Source: Segatella copri (GTDB lineage: Bacteria > Bacteroidota > Bacteroidia > Bacteroidales > Bacteroidaceae). From it: 64,000 bases of DNA. Positions within the stretch are counted from its first letter, which is position 1. Each line of letters begins with the position of its first letter. Under the pieces are notes generated by a model. It did not search any database, had not been told where the DNA came from, and was given only the letters and a program-made list of their open reading frames with translations. The position numbers and the translations under genes were made by a program. Of this stretch, positions 41,098 to 49,924 are shown one piece after another. The stretch is from positions 248,001-312,000 of the forward strand of contig NZ_CATKVU010000006.1 in NCBI RefSeq assembly GCF_949820605.1, given 5' to 3'.

Positions 41098-41238
41098 ATT
41101 TTCGTCCATAGACGAAAACAATGATGGAAATAAGGAGATTTTCGTCTATACACGAAAATCTTGTTAAAAACAGAGATATTTTCGTCTATACACGAAAAAA
41201 ATGCTATCTTTGCACAAAAATTCGAGTATGAACGAAAA
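41098..41238. promoter_or_regulatory. four TTCG-N8-CGAA sites at exact 40-bp spacing
   Basis: The TTCG half-sites start at 41101, 41141, 41181 and 41221. Copies 1-3 are 21-bp near-identical imperfect palindromes (ATTTTCGTCTATACACGAAA plus A); copy 4 keeps TTCG-N8-CGAA but spans the ATG at 41228. Copy 3 covers the place where the -33 element of the promoter should be. The pattern suggests cooperative operators, perhaps autoregulatory. Confidence 0.8.
41205..41212 (+). promoter_or_regulatory. -7 box of the AAA_14/DUF4143 gene
   Basis: TATCTTTG 16 bp before the ATG at 41228. It makes the earlier in-frame ATG at 41201 unlikely as a start because it would precede transcription. Confidence 0.65.
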
Positions 41239-42496
41239 TATAGAATCAGTAAAGAAGTATAATCTTTGGTTCGGTAACACCATCGATTGTGGTTTTCCTC
41301 GTCCGCTTTATACCGAAAGTGTCGCTTCATATCTTGGCAGCAAGGTGGTGAAGGTACTTACGGGACAACGACGTGTGGGAAAAAGTTATATATTGCGTCA
41401 AACTGCCATGCATCTTGTGCAACAGGGGGTCAGCAGCAATAATATTGTCTTTATCAACCGAGAACTGACGGCGTTCGATTTTATAGAGAACTATAAGGAT
41501 TTGGACAATTTTATCCGTCTGTACCGGAAGGAATTAAAGCCTGAAGGACGAATCTACATCTTTATAGATGAAGTGCAGGATATTGATGGTTGGGAACGTG
41601 TAGTCAACTCGCTGTCTCAGGATTATACTGAAGATTACGAGATATTTATCACAGGTTCTAATTCAAAGATGTTCTCAGGAGAATTATCCACTCTTCTATC
41701 TGGTAGATATGTGGAATTTCACATATTCCCGTTGTCTTACGGGGAATATGCTAGCATTCATCAGCTCCCTGTCGGCAGAGAGAGTTATTTGACGTATATG
41801 GCTGATGGAGGTTATCCTGAACTCGTGCATTTCCAGTCTTCCGATGTAAAGCGTAACTATATTTCGGGATTGAAGGATACGGTATTACTGAAAGACATCA
41901 TACGTAGATATACGATTCGCGATGTAAGACTGCTCGAAGATTTGTTTGCCTATCTGGTTAATAATTCTTCCAATCTTCTTTCTGTTACCAATATTACCAA
42001 CTTCATAAAAAGCAAAGGACGCAAGACTTCGTATGATACAGTATCTCTATATTTGGGATATATAGAAGAAGTTTATCTTGCACATCGTGCTTTGCGCTAC
42101 AATATCAAAGGGAAGGAGATCCTTTCTGGCAGTTGTAAATACTATATGAACGATTTATCGTTTAAAAATTATCTCTATGCCGGATTCGGCTATGGAGCTG
42201 GGTATCTGTTGGAGAATCTTGTTTATCTAGAGTTGTTGCGTTATGGATATGATGTATATGTGGGTAGCATTAAGGATAAAGAGGTTGATTTCGTTGCCAT
42301 CAAGAACGATCGTACCATATATGTACAAGCCACTTATATGCTTATAGATGAGCAGACCATAGAGCGTGAATATGCTCCGCTGGAATGTATAGCAGATAAC
42401 TATGAAAAAGTTGTAGTGTCGCTTGATGATCTCCAGTTGCCTTCTCGCAAGGGTATTACGCATGTAAGGGCATGGGAATTGTCTCAGATGCTATAG
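41228..42496 (+). CDS. AAA_14 / DUF4143 ATPase
   Basis: 422 aa from the ATG at 41228. Walker A is TGQRRVGKS, Walker B is IYIFIDEVQDIDGWE, followed by ITGSNSKMFSGELSTLLSGR and FHIFPLSYGEY typical of this family; the DUF4143 C-terminal part has a winged-helix region and a PD-(D/E)XK-like end with KEVDFVAIKNDRTIYVQ. Family members occur in variable copy number in Bacteroidetes and archaea and have no agreed function. The unusual feature is the array of four 40-bp-spaced palindromes at its promoter and start codon. Terminator at 42536. Confidence 0.88.
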   Translation: MNENIESVKKYNLWFGNTIDCGFPRPLYTESVASYLGSKVVKVLTGQRRVGKSYILRQTAMHLVQQGVSSNNIVFINRELTAFDFIENYKDLDNFIRLYRKELKPEGRIYIFIDEVQDIDGWERVVNSLSQDYTEDYEIFITGSNSKMFSGELSTLLSGRYVEFHIFPLSYGEYASIHQLPVGRESYLTYMADGGYPELVHFQSSDVKRNYISGLKDTVLLKDIIRRYTIRDVRLLEDLFAYLVNNSSNLLSVTNITNFIKSKGRKTSYDTVSLYLGYIEEVYLAHRALRYNIKGKEILSGSCKYYMNDLSFKNYLYAGFGYGAGYLLENLVYLELLRYGYDVYVGSIKDKEVDFVAIKNDRTIYVQATYMLIDEQTIEREYAPLECIADNYEKVVVSLDDLQLPSRKGITHVRAWELSQML

Positions 42497-42535
42497 TTTC
42501 ATTCCGAATAGTGGGTAGCTGTTATTTTACCATAT

Positions 42536-42586
42536 AAAAAAGGTGTACATCGTTTGTTTTTTGAAGTCAAACGATGTACACTTTTT
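42536..42586. terminator. bidirectional terminator between convergent genes
   Basis: 14-bp perfect stem (GTGTACATCGTTTG / CAAACGATGTACAC) flanked by AAAAA on one side and TTTTT on the other. Confidence 0.9.
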
Positions 42587-42603
42587 GCTAAATTTCTCTT
42601 CCT

Positions 42604-43644
42604 TTAGAAATTCACATAGAGTCGGGCACTGAGCGCCGTGAAATCTCCATTGTCGTTTTTGATGTATTGGAACGATGGCTGAAGGGAGATGGATTCCGTC
42701 AGCTGTCTTTTCCACGTTACTTCCATAGAATATTCCGAACCCTGCAGGAAGCGGGCGTACTGGCCTGACAATCCGCACTCGTTCTTATCGTCCTGATAGG
42801 CGCCGCCAAGTTCGGCGTATCGGTAGCAGGCATTCTGATGACTGGTGTTCTCGGAATATTGCACCATGCACGAAATGTTCTTGTCTCCTGACTTCCAAAC
42901 ACTCTGCTCTCCGTAAACCCACCAGGCACAGGTGACCTTGCCCTTGGATTCATCGGCAGAAACCATTTCGCCATCCTCGTTTATCGGATATTGACGGGTA
43001 TGAACGGCAGCACCTGCAAAATATTTCCCACCTTTATCGTTGTATTCCAACTGCGACATATTGAAGATTCCATCCTTCTTCGGGCGGACCAGAAAGGGAT
43101 TGTCGTGAGCTTTCCAACCATTATATCCTGCACCATTATACAGACTGTTTCTGAATGTCCATTTTCCTTTGGTTACATCAAAGTAAAGGGTCAAGCCCGA
43201 ATACGGATAATTGGCTATCGGATAGCTGGAAGCAACGGTAGGAAAAATTCCTTCAGAACTGTTCAGGAAAAGATCCGTAACGTCAGAGGTAAAGAAATCC
43301 TCGTTCACATTCCTCACACCCACAAACAGATGGCCCGAATTCCACTCGTGCATGTAGCCCAGCACGGCAAGCATAGCGAAATTATTATCCGCATTTATGT
43401 TCGAAAATCCCTGCCAGTCATCAATAATGCCATCGTTGGTCTTTGCCACATGCAGCGTAGCCGCCTCGAACGAATCCTTTCCTTTTCCTATAGGAACACT
43501 CAGTTCCAATCTCAGCTGATTGATCAGATTCGTATTTTTGTTCATGTCCCATTGCCATTCAGAAATATATTGTCCGTTAAAGCTCTGAGCATAAGCAAGG
43601 CAAATATTGATGCAGCCTAAAATAATAAAAATAATTCTCTTCAT
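42604..43644 (-). CDS. OprB-type carbohydrate-selective porin-like outer-membrane protein
   Basis: 346 aa from the ATG at 43644 (frame open to 43698); this start gives a signal peptide MKRIIFIILGCINICLAYAQ. The mature protein looks like a beta-barrel: alternating strands, LRLELSVPIGKGKDSFEAAT, SEGIFPTVASSYPIANYPYS, LTLYFDVTKGKWTFRNSLYN, and an aromatic C-terminal strand ending LSARLYVNF. Similar to the OprB porin family, which allows sugar diffusion through the outer membrane. Single gene with shared terminator; regulation not visible. Confidence 0.75.
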   Translation of the reverse strand: MKRIIFIILGCINICLAYAQSFNGQYISEWQWDMNKNTNLINQLRLELSVPIGKGKDSFEAATLHVAKTNDGIIDDWQGFSNINADNNFAMLAVLGYMHEWNSGHLFVGVRNVNEDFFTSDVTDLFLNSSEGIFPTVASSYPIANYPYSGLTLYFDVTKGKWTFRNSLYNGAGYNGWKAHDNPFLVRPKKDGIFNMSQLEYNDKGGKYFAGAAVHTRQYPINEDGEMVSADESKGKVTCAWWVYGEQSVWKSGDKNISCMVQYSENTSHQNACYRYAELGGAYQDDKNECGLSGQYARFLQGSEYSMEVTWKRQLTESISLQPSFQYIKNDNGDFTALSARLYVNF

Positions 43645-43760
43645 TTTCTTTATGTTTTTGTATAATTTCTTGTTCACTTGCCCGCCGCCTGCGAGCATCT
43701 TTCTAATTCACGCTGCAAAGATACTTGATATTTTAAAATCCTGCAATACTTAATAATCAG

Positions 43761-43866
43761 TATTTTTATTTCTTCTAAATAGCGAGGGCCTTATCTCTAT
43801 CCCCATTTCTAGGTATTTTTGTTTCTTCTAAATAATCTGGGTTCCGTCTAGCCCCTATTTCTAGGT
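43761..43866. repeat. 53-bp tandem duplication between porin and Mg2+ ATPase genes
   Basis: Two adjacent diverged copies starting TATTTTTATTTCTTCTAAAT (43761) and TATTTTTGTTTCTTCTAAAT (43814), both ending in ATTTCTAGG. The second copy overlaps a GTTCCGTCT / AGACGGAAC hairpin (43841-43880) that may end the Mg2+ ATPase transcript. Confidence 0.65.
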
Positions 43867-43901
43867 AATCAGACGGAACAGACAATAAACATTTTCTTAC
43901 A

Positions 43902-46568
43902 TTACAACCAGCGTTTGAAAGCCCTGATATAAAGGGTTTTGAGCCATTGCGTCAATACGCAGTAAGACAGCAGAATGCCTATGAGCCATGGAAAGTAGGT
44001 CCATGGAAGAGGAGTCAGGCCTATCGAACTGCCGAATGAGGTGAACGGAATACAGAGGCCGATTGCCATGATGGAGATGGTCATCAGCATCACAGGCCAT
44101 GAGGCAGAACTCTGGATGAACGGAACCTTGCGGGTGCGGATCATGTGAACGATGAGTGTCTGCGAGAGCAAACCCTCTACAAACCAACCCGACTGGAAAA
44201 GGGATTCCATATCCGGCCCCTGGCACTTGAATACCCACCACAGCACCATGTAGGTGACAATATCGAATATCGAACTGATTGGTCCAATCCAGATCATGAA
44301 TCTGCTCAGGTCGCCCGAGTCCCACACGCGTGGTTTGGCGAGGTATTCCCTGTCCATGCGGTCGAAAGGAATGGTGGTCTGCGAAATATCATAAAGCAGA
44401 TTCTGAATGAGCAGATGAATCGGAAGCATCGGCAGGAAAGGCAGGAAGGAACTCGCTGCCAGTACGCTGAACATGTTTCCGAAGTTGGAACTAGCCGTCA
44501 TCTTCACGTATTTCACGATGTTTCCGAAGGTCTTTCTGCCTTCCAGTACGCCGTTCTCCAAAACCATCAGGTCTTTCTCCAGCAGGATGATGTCGGCACT
44601 CTCCTTGGCAATATCTACAGCTGAATCTACCGAGATTCCGATATCTGATTCTCTCAAGGCTGCTGCGTCATTGATTCCGTCGCCCAGGAAGCCCACGGTG
44701 TTGTTCTTCTTCTGCAGGAGCTGGATTATTTCCGACTTCTGCATCGGTGTAAGCTTCGAGAAGATGCTACATTTTACCACCGCTTTCTGTTTCGCCTCCT
44801 GACTCATGTTTTCGAGTTCCGGCCCCGTAACGGAATCAGAAGTATTGATTCCCACCTGTCGGGAAATCGCCTTTACCATCGCCTCGTTGTCTCCCGAAAG
44901 TACTTTTACTTCCACGCCGTGCTCGTGCAACTGCTTGATGGCCTGGGAAGCTGATTCCTTTGGAGGGTCTAGAAAGGCGAGATAGCCAATGAGAACCATC
45001 TCCTTTTCATCTTCAATGGCAAAGTTGTTTTCCTTGCTCAGGAAACTCTTCTGCGCCAGGGCCAGCACTCTCATACCTTGTGCATTCATCTCCTTCACGA
45101 ATCTCTGTGCCTTGCTTCGCATGCTGTCTGATAAAGGCTGAACCTTTCCGCCGAATTCCGCAAAGCTGCAAACCGTCAGCATTTCTTCTACGGCTCCCTT
45201 GGTGATAATCTGTCGCTTGCCATTTCTGTCTTCTACCACCACCGACATGCGTCTTCTGGTGAAATCGAACGGAATCTCATCCACCTTTTTATATGAGCTG
45301 CTCAGCGATTCCAGTCCCAGTTCCTTGACGTGCGAGAGGATGGCGCGATCCATCAGGTTCTTAAGTCCCGTCTGGAAATAACTGTTGAAATAAGCGTGGC
45401 GCAGAATGCGGTTTTCCTTATCCTCGGTTCCATCCACGTTCACGTGGCGCTCCAATACGATGTGGTCCTGCGTCAGGGTGCCCGTCTTGTCGGTACAGAG
45501 AATGTTCATGGCACCGAAATTCTGAATGGCGTTCAAATCCTTTACGATGGTCTTCTTGCGCGACATTACCATCGCTCCTTTCGAAAGGTTGGCGGTTACA
45601 ATCATCGGCAACATCTCTGGGGTAAGTCCCACGGCCACGGAGATGGCGAAGATGAAAGCCTCCAACCAGTCGCCCTTCGTAATTCCGTTGACCAGGAATA
45701 CTATAGGAACCATTACGAGCATGAAGCGGATGAGCAGCAGACTCACCTTGGTGATTCCCTTGTCGAAAGCCGTAGCGGCACGATGGCCCGCCACGTTCTT
45801 GGCAATGGTTCCCAGATAGGTGTGGTTGCCAGTGGCGAAGACAATGCCTTTTGCCGATCCGCTCACCACGTTGGATCCCATGAAGCAGATGTTGTCGAGG
45901 TCAACGATGCTGCCTGTATGGTTGCGGGCTTCCGAAAGATTCGGGAATTTTTCGATGGAATCTGATTCGCCTGTCAAACTGGATTGGCTGACGAACAAAT
46001 CCTTGGATTCGATGATGCGGACATCGGCAGGAATCATGTCGCCGGCAGAGAGCATGATGAGGTCGCCAGGTACCAGTTCCTCGTTGCTGATTTCATCGCC
46101 TGGCGAACCGCCACGGGTGCTTGTGCCGAGACGCATTACATAGCAGGTGTTGGTCACCATCTTCTGTAGAGCTTCGCTGGAGCGGTTGGCTTTCCATTCC
46201 TGCACAAAGCGGAGGATGGTGCTCAGAATAATCATGGTCGAGACTACGATGATGGAAGTCCAGTCCTGGTCGCCAGCATTTGCCATCCACACATCCATCA
46301 CGTAAGAGATGGCTACCAGTACGGTGAGCACTCCTACGAAAGGATTGATAAAAGCCTTGGCAAGCATTACGAGCGGCTTTTTCTTCTGCTCGTGTACAAT
46401 CTCGTTCTTGCCATAGAGTGACTGTCTCTTCTCTACTTCTTCATCGGTGAGTCCCAATGAGGTAGTCTGGAAGTAAGTAAGCACCGTGTTGAGTGGTGCC
46501 TTGGCAGCCATCAATACCGTCTCGGTATTGAAAGCCATTTTTCTGATGTTCTTTTTCTTCTTCCACAT
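43902..46568 (-). CDS. mgtA: magnesium-translocating P-type ATPase
   Basis: 888 aa, close to the MgtA/MgtB length. P-type ATPase marks: actuator loop SSLTGESDSIEKFP, phosphorylation site ILCTDKTGTLTQDHIVL, nucleotide-binding KGAVEEMLTVC, hinge FLGDGINDAAALRESDIGIS. The C-terminal helices FDRMDREYLAKPRVWDSGDL match MgtA-type enzymes, which import Mg2+ driven by ATP. A second ATG at 46538 (MAFNTET) fits the family start equally well. A TACCTTTG box and four 11-bp-spaced direct repeats lie upstream (46613-46682), and a two-component system is encoded just beyond; control by that pair is likely. Confidence 0.94.
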   Translation of the reverse strand: MWKKKKNIRKMAFNTETVLMAAKAPLNTVLTYFQTTSLGLTDEEVEKRQSLYGKNEIVHEQKKKPLVMLAKAFINPFVGVLTVLVAISYVMDVWMANAGDQDWTSIIVVSTMIILSTILRFVQEWKANRSSEALQKMVTNTCYVMRLGTSTRGGSPGDEISNEELVPGDLIMLSAGDMIPADVRIIESKDLFVSQSSLTGESDSIEKFPNLSEARNHTGSIVDLDNICFMGSNVVSGSAKGIVFATGNHTYLGTIAKNVAGHRAATAFDKGITKVSLLLIRFMLVMVPIVFLVNGITKGDWLEAFIFAISVAVGLTPEMLPMIVTANLSKGAMVMSRKKTIVKDLNAIQNFGAMNILCTDKTGTLTQDHIVLERHVNVDGTEDKENRILRHAYFNSYFQTGLKNLMDRAILSHVKELGLESLSSSYKKVDEIPFDFTRRRMSVVVEDRNGKRQIITKGAVEEMLTVCSFAEFGGKVQPLSDSMRSKAQRFVKEMNAQGMRVLALAQKSFLSKENNFAIEDEKEMVLIGYLAFLDPPKESASQAIKQLHEHGVEVKVLSGDNEAMVKAISRQVGINTSDSVTGPELENMSQEAKQKAVVKCSIFSKLTPMQKSEIIQLLQKKNNTVGFLGDGINDAAALRESDIGISVDSAVDIAKESADIILLEKDLMVLENGVLEGRKTFGNIVKYVKMTASSNFGNMFSVLAASSFLPFLPMLPIHLLIQNLLYDISQTTIPFDRMDREYLAKPRVWDSGDLSRFMIWIGPISSIFDIVTYMVLWWVFKCQGPDMESLFQSGWFVEGLLSQTLIVHMIRTRKVPFIQSSASWPVMLMTISIMAIGLCIPFTSFGSSIGLTPLPWTYFPWLIGILLSYCVLTQWLKTLYIRAFKRWL

Positions 46569-46612
46569 AATTGCTTTACTTTTACTTGATGTGAATTATT
46601 GTTTTGCGGTTG

Positions 46613-46620
46613 CAAAGGTA
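46613..46620 (-). promoter_or_regulatory. -7 box of the Mg2+ ATPase gene
   Basis: TACCTTTG on the minus strand. The -33 position has no TTTG, as expected for an activator-dependent promoter. Confidence 0.6.
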
Positions 46621-46643
46621 AGCAAACTATGTGGAAGAAGCCG

Positions 46644-46682
46644 TTAGAAAAGAATTAGAACGGTATTAGAAAACTATTAGAG
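46644..46682 (-). promoter_or_regulatory. probable response-regulator binding site: four 11-bp direct repeats
   Basis: TTAGA(A/G) starts at 46644, 46655, 46666 and 46677, exactly 11 bp apart, directly upstream of the Mg2+ ATPase promoter. OmpR/PhoB-family regulators bind tandem half-sites at 11-bp spacing; the only such regulator in the window is encoded at 48165. Confidence 0.65.
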
Positions 46683-46731
46683 AATCAGTAAGTCGTTCAT
46701 TAATAGGGAGATGTATATTGTGAGGATTATG

Positions 46732-48108
46732 CTAGATATGTGGAATCTCCACAATGAAGAGGGTTCCCTTGCCCTGCTCCGAATGCACGGCGATGTTGCC
46801 ATCATGCAGATGGATAATCTTATGGGCCAGTGTCATTCCGATGCCGTAGCCTTCTACTTTCTTCTTCTCATCTCCGCCTCCTCTATAAAATAAGGTGAAG
46901 AGATTCTCCTTATCCTTTGCCGACATTCCAAAACCGTTATCAGTCATGCGGACGATGCTCCATTTGTCTCTGAATGAAATCTGAACGATAGACGAATGGT
47001 TCTCCGAATACTTGCAGTTGTTCTCTATCAGATTCGAGAAGGCGATGTTCAGCAGATAAGGATTGCCGAGGACGGTAATCAGACTGTCATCGTCTTCTTC
47101 CTCGTTGCAGAAGAGTAGGTCGATGCTGTATTCCGGATGCGCCCGCAGGATGAGTTCTCTTGCATCTAATAAAAGTTCATCCAGGCGAACCTCTCGCATG
47201 CTGATTTCTTCCTTGCCGTAATCCGCCTTTGCCAGGTTCAGCAAACCGTCTATCAGTCGGGTCATTCGCTTGGCGTCCTGCTGCATGTTCTGCATGGCGA
47301 GCTGGTACTGCTCGTTGGTTCGCTCTTTCTGCAGCGAAACATCGATTTCGGCTGTTAGGGCAGCCAGAGGAGTACGCAGTTCGTGAGACACGTTGCTCAC
47401 AAACTGCTTCTGTGAATTGAATGAAATCTCCAGTCGCTTGAGCAGTTCATTGAAGGCGATGGTCAGTTCGCCCAACTCATCTTTTTCGTTCTTCACGGGG
47501 ATGCGGCGGTCGATGTGGGAGGCTGTAATAGTTTCAGCCTCGTTCACGATGTTTCTTATCGGTTTGAGGGAGAGTTTTGCCAGAACATAGCCGGCGATAA
47601 AGAGCAGCGACAATCCGATGATGAAGAGGCAGATGAGGGTTTCCTGCAGTCCCACCAGGTTGTCGTAGCCGTAGCCATCATAAGCGGCAGCTGTAACAAT
47701 ATAATCCTTTCCCTTGTATTGGAAAACCATTCCGATGCCCTGGTATTTTCCGATGTGGAATTCAATCTCTTTTTTCTGAATAATTTCCTTGATCATCCCT
47801 TCGGTTTCCTTCACGATGTCGTTGTGGATGGCGTCGTGGTAGAGCATGTGGAAATCGGTAGTATAGACGGCAACCTCTACCTCGTTGATAAACTTCCTAT
47901 TGTTCAGATAAACCGACTGCATGGTCTTGGCATCTACCTGTCCGGCCAGGAAGAGATTGGCCTTGGTAATGCCTTCGCTTTTCAGGTTTCTGAAGAAAGT
48001 CTGGTCGCGGGTATGTTCGCTGACCAGGTAAATGAGCACCATGCAAAGCAGAAATATGGTTGCCGTAATGCAGGTGTATTTAAGGGTAAGGGCTGTTCTG
48101 ATCTTCAT
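46732..48108 (-). CDS. sensor histidine kinase
   Basis: 458 aa. TM1 near residues 9-29, a periplasmic sensor of about 130 residues, TM2 (LICLFIIGLSLLFIAGYVL), HAMP domain, then the DHp H-box FVSNVSHELRTPL, N-box LIENNCKYS, G-boxes MTDNGFGMS and GYGIGMTLAHKII. It phosphorylates the response regulator encoded 56 bp upstream. The sensed signal is unknown; the neighbouring Mg2+ ATPase suggests divalent cations or envelope stress, as for PhoQ, although no PhoQ-like acidic patch is evident in the sensor domain. Confidence 0.95.
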   Translation of the reverse strand: MKIRTALTLKYTCITATIFLLCMVLIYLVSEHTRDQTFFRNLKSEGITKANLFLAGQVDAKTMQSVYLNNRKFINEVEVAVYTTDFHMLYHDAIHNDIVKETEGMIKEIIQKKEIEFHIGKYQGIGMVFQYKGKDYIVTAAAYDGYGYDNLVGLQETLICLFIIGLSLLFIAGYVLAKLSLKPIRNIVNEAETITASHIDRRIPVKNEKDELGELTIAFNELLKRLEISFNSQKQFVSNVSHELRTPLAALTAEIDVSLQKERTNEQYQLAMQNMQQDAKRMTRLIDGLLNLAKADYGKEEISMREVRLDELLLDARELILRAHPEYSIDLLFCNEEEDDDSLITVLGNPYLLNIAFSNLIENNCKYSENHSSIVQISFRDKWSIVRMTDNGFGMSAKDKENLFTLFYRGGGDEKKKVEGYGIGMTLAHKIIHLHDGNIAVHSEQGKGTLFIVEIPHI

Positions 48109-48164
48109 ATCTCTTTTCTTTCAGATTTTATTCAAATTCTTATTCGGTTTATCTGTTTGGTTCG

Positions 48165-48851
48165 TTACATCTTGTCCGTCAAGATAAAACCAACTCCCGG
48201 TTTGGTATGAATCAGTTTCACCTCGAAGTTCTTATCCATTTTCTTTCTCAGATAGTTGATATAGACATCGATGAAATTGGTGCCCGTATCAAAATGGGTG
48301 TTCCAAACCTTTTCAGCTATTTCCACTCGGCTCACTACCTTTTCTGCATTCTCCACCAGATAAACCAGCAGGTTGTATTCCTTAGGCGAAAGCTTGACAG
48401 GTTCGCCGTTTCGTGTTACTTCCTGTCTTTCAAGATTGATGCACAGGTCGGCGTATGAAATCTCCTTTACCGCATCAACCTTAGCCACGGCTCTTCTTTT
48501 CAGCAATACTCTCACTCTCGCCAGCAGTTCTCTGAAATCGAATGGCTTCACCATGTAGTCGTCGGCTCCCACATCGAAGCCTTCCAGCTTATCATCGGCG
48601 GTTCCCAGAGCCGTGAGCATCAGAATAGGGATTTCTTCATCTGCCTTTCTGATTTTCTGGCAGAGTTCGAAACCATTGAGCTTCGGCAGGATGATGTCTG
48701 AGATAATCAGTTGGAAATCATTCGATTGAAACAGTCTCCATCCCATCTCACCATCGTAAGCCACCAGAACCTGATAGCCGTTCTCTTCCAGACCGATTTT
48801 CAATAAATCAGCCACTCGCTTTTCGTCTTCTATCACTAAAATCTTAATCAT
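48165..48851 (-). CDS. OmpR/PhoB-family response regulator
   Basis: 228 aa. Receiver domain with acidic pocket (VIEDEKR), phosphoacceptor aspartate in LIISDIILPKLNG, and the switch residues MLTALG and MVKPFDFRELLARV; the C-terminal winged helix (SPKEYNLLVYLVENAEKVVS, FIDVYINYLRKKMD, TKPGVGFIL) binds DNA as tandem dimers. First gene of the pair, with a TACTTTTG box at 48889-48882. Likely target: the direct repeats at 46644-46682. Confidence 0.96.
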   Translation of the reverse strand: MIKILVIEDEKRVADLLKIGLEENGYQVLVAYDGEMGWRLFQSNDFQLIISDIILPKLNGFELCQKIRKADEEIPILMLTALGTADDKLEGFDVGADDYMVKPFDFRELLARVRVLLKRRAVAKVDAVKEISYADLCINLERQEVTRNGEPVKLSPKEYNLLVYLVENAEKVVSRVEIAEKVWNTHFDTGTNFIDVYINYLRKKMDKNFEVKLIHTKPGVGFILTDKM

Positions 48852-48881
48852 ACTTACTTATAATCGTCTTTTTGTAGCTTG

Positions 48882-48889
48882 CAAAAGTA
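48882..48889 (-). promoter_or_regulatory. -7 box of the two-component operon
   Basis: TACTTTTG on the minus strand, 31 bp before the ATG at 48851. No TTAGAA-type repeats are seen here. Confidence 0.55.
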
Positions 48890-48985
48890 CATCAATTTTA
48901 AAAATTCCCACGCTTCTTCACTTTTTATTATGGAAAATTAACCGTAATATCTTTAAAAAACTTTTCCTTATCAGATATTATTCGT

Positions 48986-49044
48986 ACCTTTGCCTTGTTT
49001 TAAAAAGTTTAATCAGTTAGAAAACAGTTTAATCAATTAGAAAA
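48986..49044 (+). promoter_or_regulatory. -7 box and 20-bp tandem duplication in the thioesterase leader
   Basis: TACCTTTG at 48986-48993. Between it and the ATG, AGTTTAATCAGTTAGAAAAC (49006) is repeated almost exactly at 49026, so the leader is made of a tandem duplication. Confidence 0.6.
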
Positions 49045-49518
49045 ATGAAGAAGATATTAAATCCATATTTGAACAAGGAGGGTTACAACTGCGTTTGCTG
49101 TGCCCCCAACAATCCTGTAGGATTGCATCTTGAGTTTTGGGAAGAGGGTGAGGATGTGCTTACCATCTGGAATCCCGGCGAGAATTACCAGGGCTGGATC
49201 AATACCCTGCATGGCGGAATCATCAGTATGCTGATGGATGAAGTGGCAGGCTGGGTTATCAACCGCAAACTGCAGACCACGGGTGTGACGATGCAGCTCA
49301 ACGTGAAGTACAAGAAGCCTGTGATGACCACCGATTCGCAGATTACGGTGCGTGGTCACATCGCTAGTCAGCGCCGCAACATCGTCACCATCCACCTGAC
49401 TCTGGAGAACTCCCAAGGCGAGGTTTGTGATGAGGGTGAAGCCATCTACTTCACCTTTGGTCCTGATAAAGCCAGGGAGATGGGATTCGACAGCTGCAAG
49501 GTAGAGGGGGAGGAATAA
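49045..49518 (+). CDS. PaaI-family hot-dog thioesterase
   Basis: 157 aa. The hot-dog fold signature GWINTLHGGIISMLMDEVAG holds the HGG turn and catalytic aspartate/glutamate of PaaI-type acyl-CoA thioesterases; a four-strand stretch (TTGVTMQLNVKYKKPVMTTD, ITVRGHIASQRRNIV) follows. The N-terminal CVCCAPNNPVGLHLEF is usual for this subgroup. It hydrolyses an acyl-CoA; the acyl group is not predictable. Monocistronic. Confidence 0.92.
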   Translation: MKKILNPYLNKEGYNCVCCAPNNPVGLHLEFWEEGEDVLTIWNPGENYQGWINTLHGGIISMLMDEVAGWVINRKLQTTGVTMQLNVKYKKPVMTTDSQITVRGHIASQRRNIVTIHLTLENSQGEVCDEGEAIYFTFGPDKAREMGFDSCKVEGEE

Positions 49519-49651
49519 CTCTCCCCACTTGTTTGTAATGCTGGGGTCTTTCTTGAAGTTTTGAAAGTTCTTGAAGTTGATCATGCTCTGTCTGCGTTTA
49601 AGAGTTCCTTGAATCACAATTCCCCAGAAAGCCGTTCTCTGCCCATTTTGT

Positions 49652-49714
49652 GGTCTTCATTGATGACCGGCGCCTGCCATCTATTAAGACCAGCCTCGGT
49701 CTTCATAGATGACC
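49652..49714. repeat. three imperfect 17-bp palindromes, period 23 bp
   Basis: GGTCTTCATTGATGACC at 49652, an inverted diverged copy at 49675-49691, and GGTCTTCATAGATGACC at 49698. The same unit size and spacing as the arrays at 5166 and 5671, with yet another sequence. Confidence 0.6.
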
Positions 49715-49924
49715 GACTTTTGGCACAAGAAGACTGTTCTTTCGATTGCCGGTGCAAAGATACAAAAATTCGAAGCAGAAAGCAAGCTTTTTCCCGTAGA
49801 ATGTTGAGAAATAGTTCGTAAGTAACTGATGTGTAGAGGTATAAGTGTTTTAGGTTTTTGCATCTGATTGCAAAAGTAACCTTGGATTGCTTTTGATGAT
49901 TGAAAAGCGGGGAAATGTGGGGTG

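Noticed and set aside
41201..41227. Earlier ATG as start of the AAA_14 gene
   Set aside because: It overlaps the TATCTTTG promoter box and would add residues encoded by promoter DNA; the ATG at 41228 is downstream of the expected transcription start.
49057..49617. 186-aa minus-strand ORF
   Set aside because: It is antisense to the thioesterase gene, which has a clear hot-dog signature and its own promoter.
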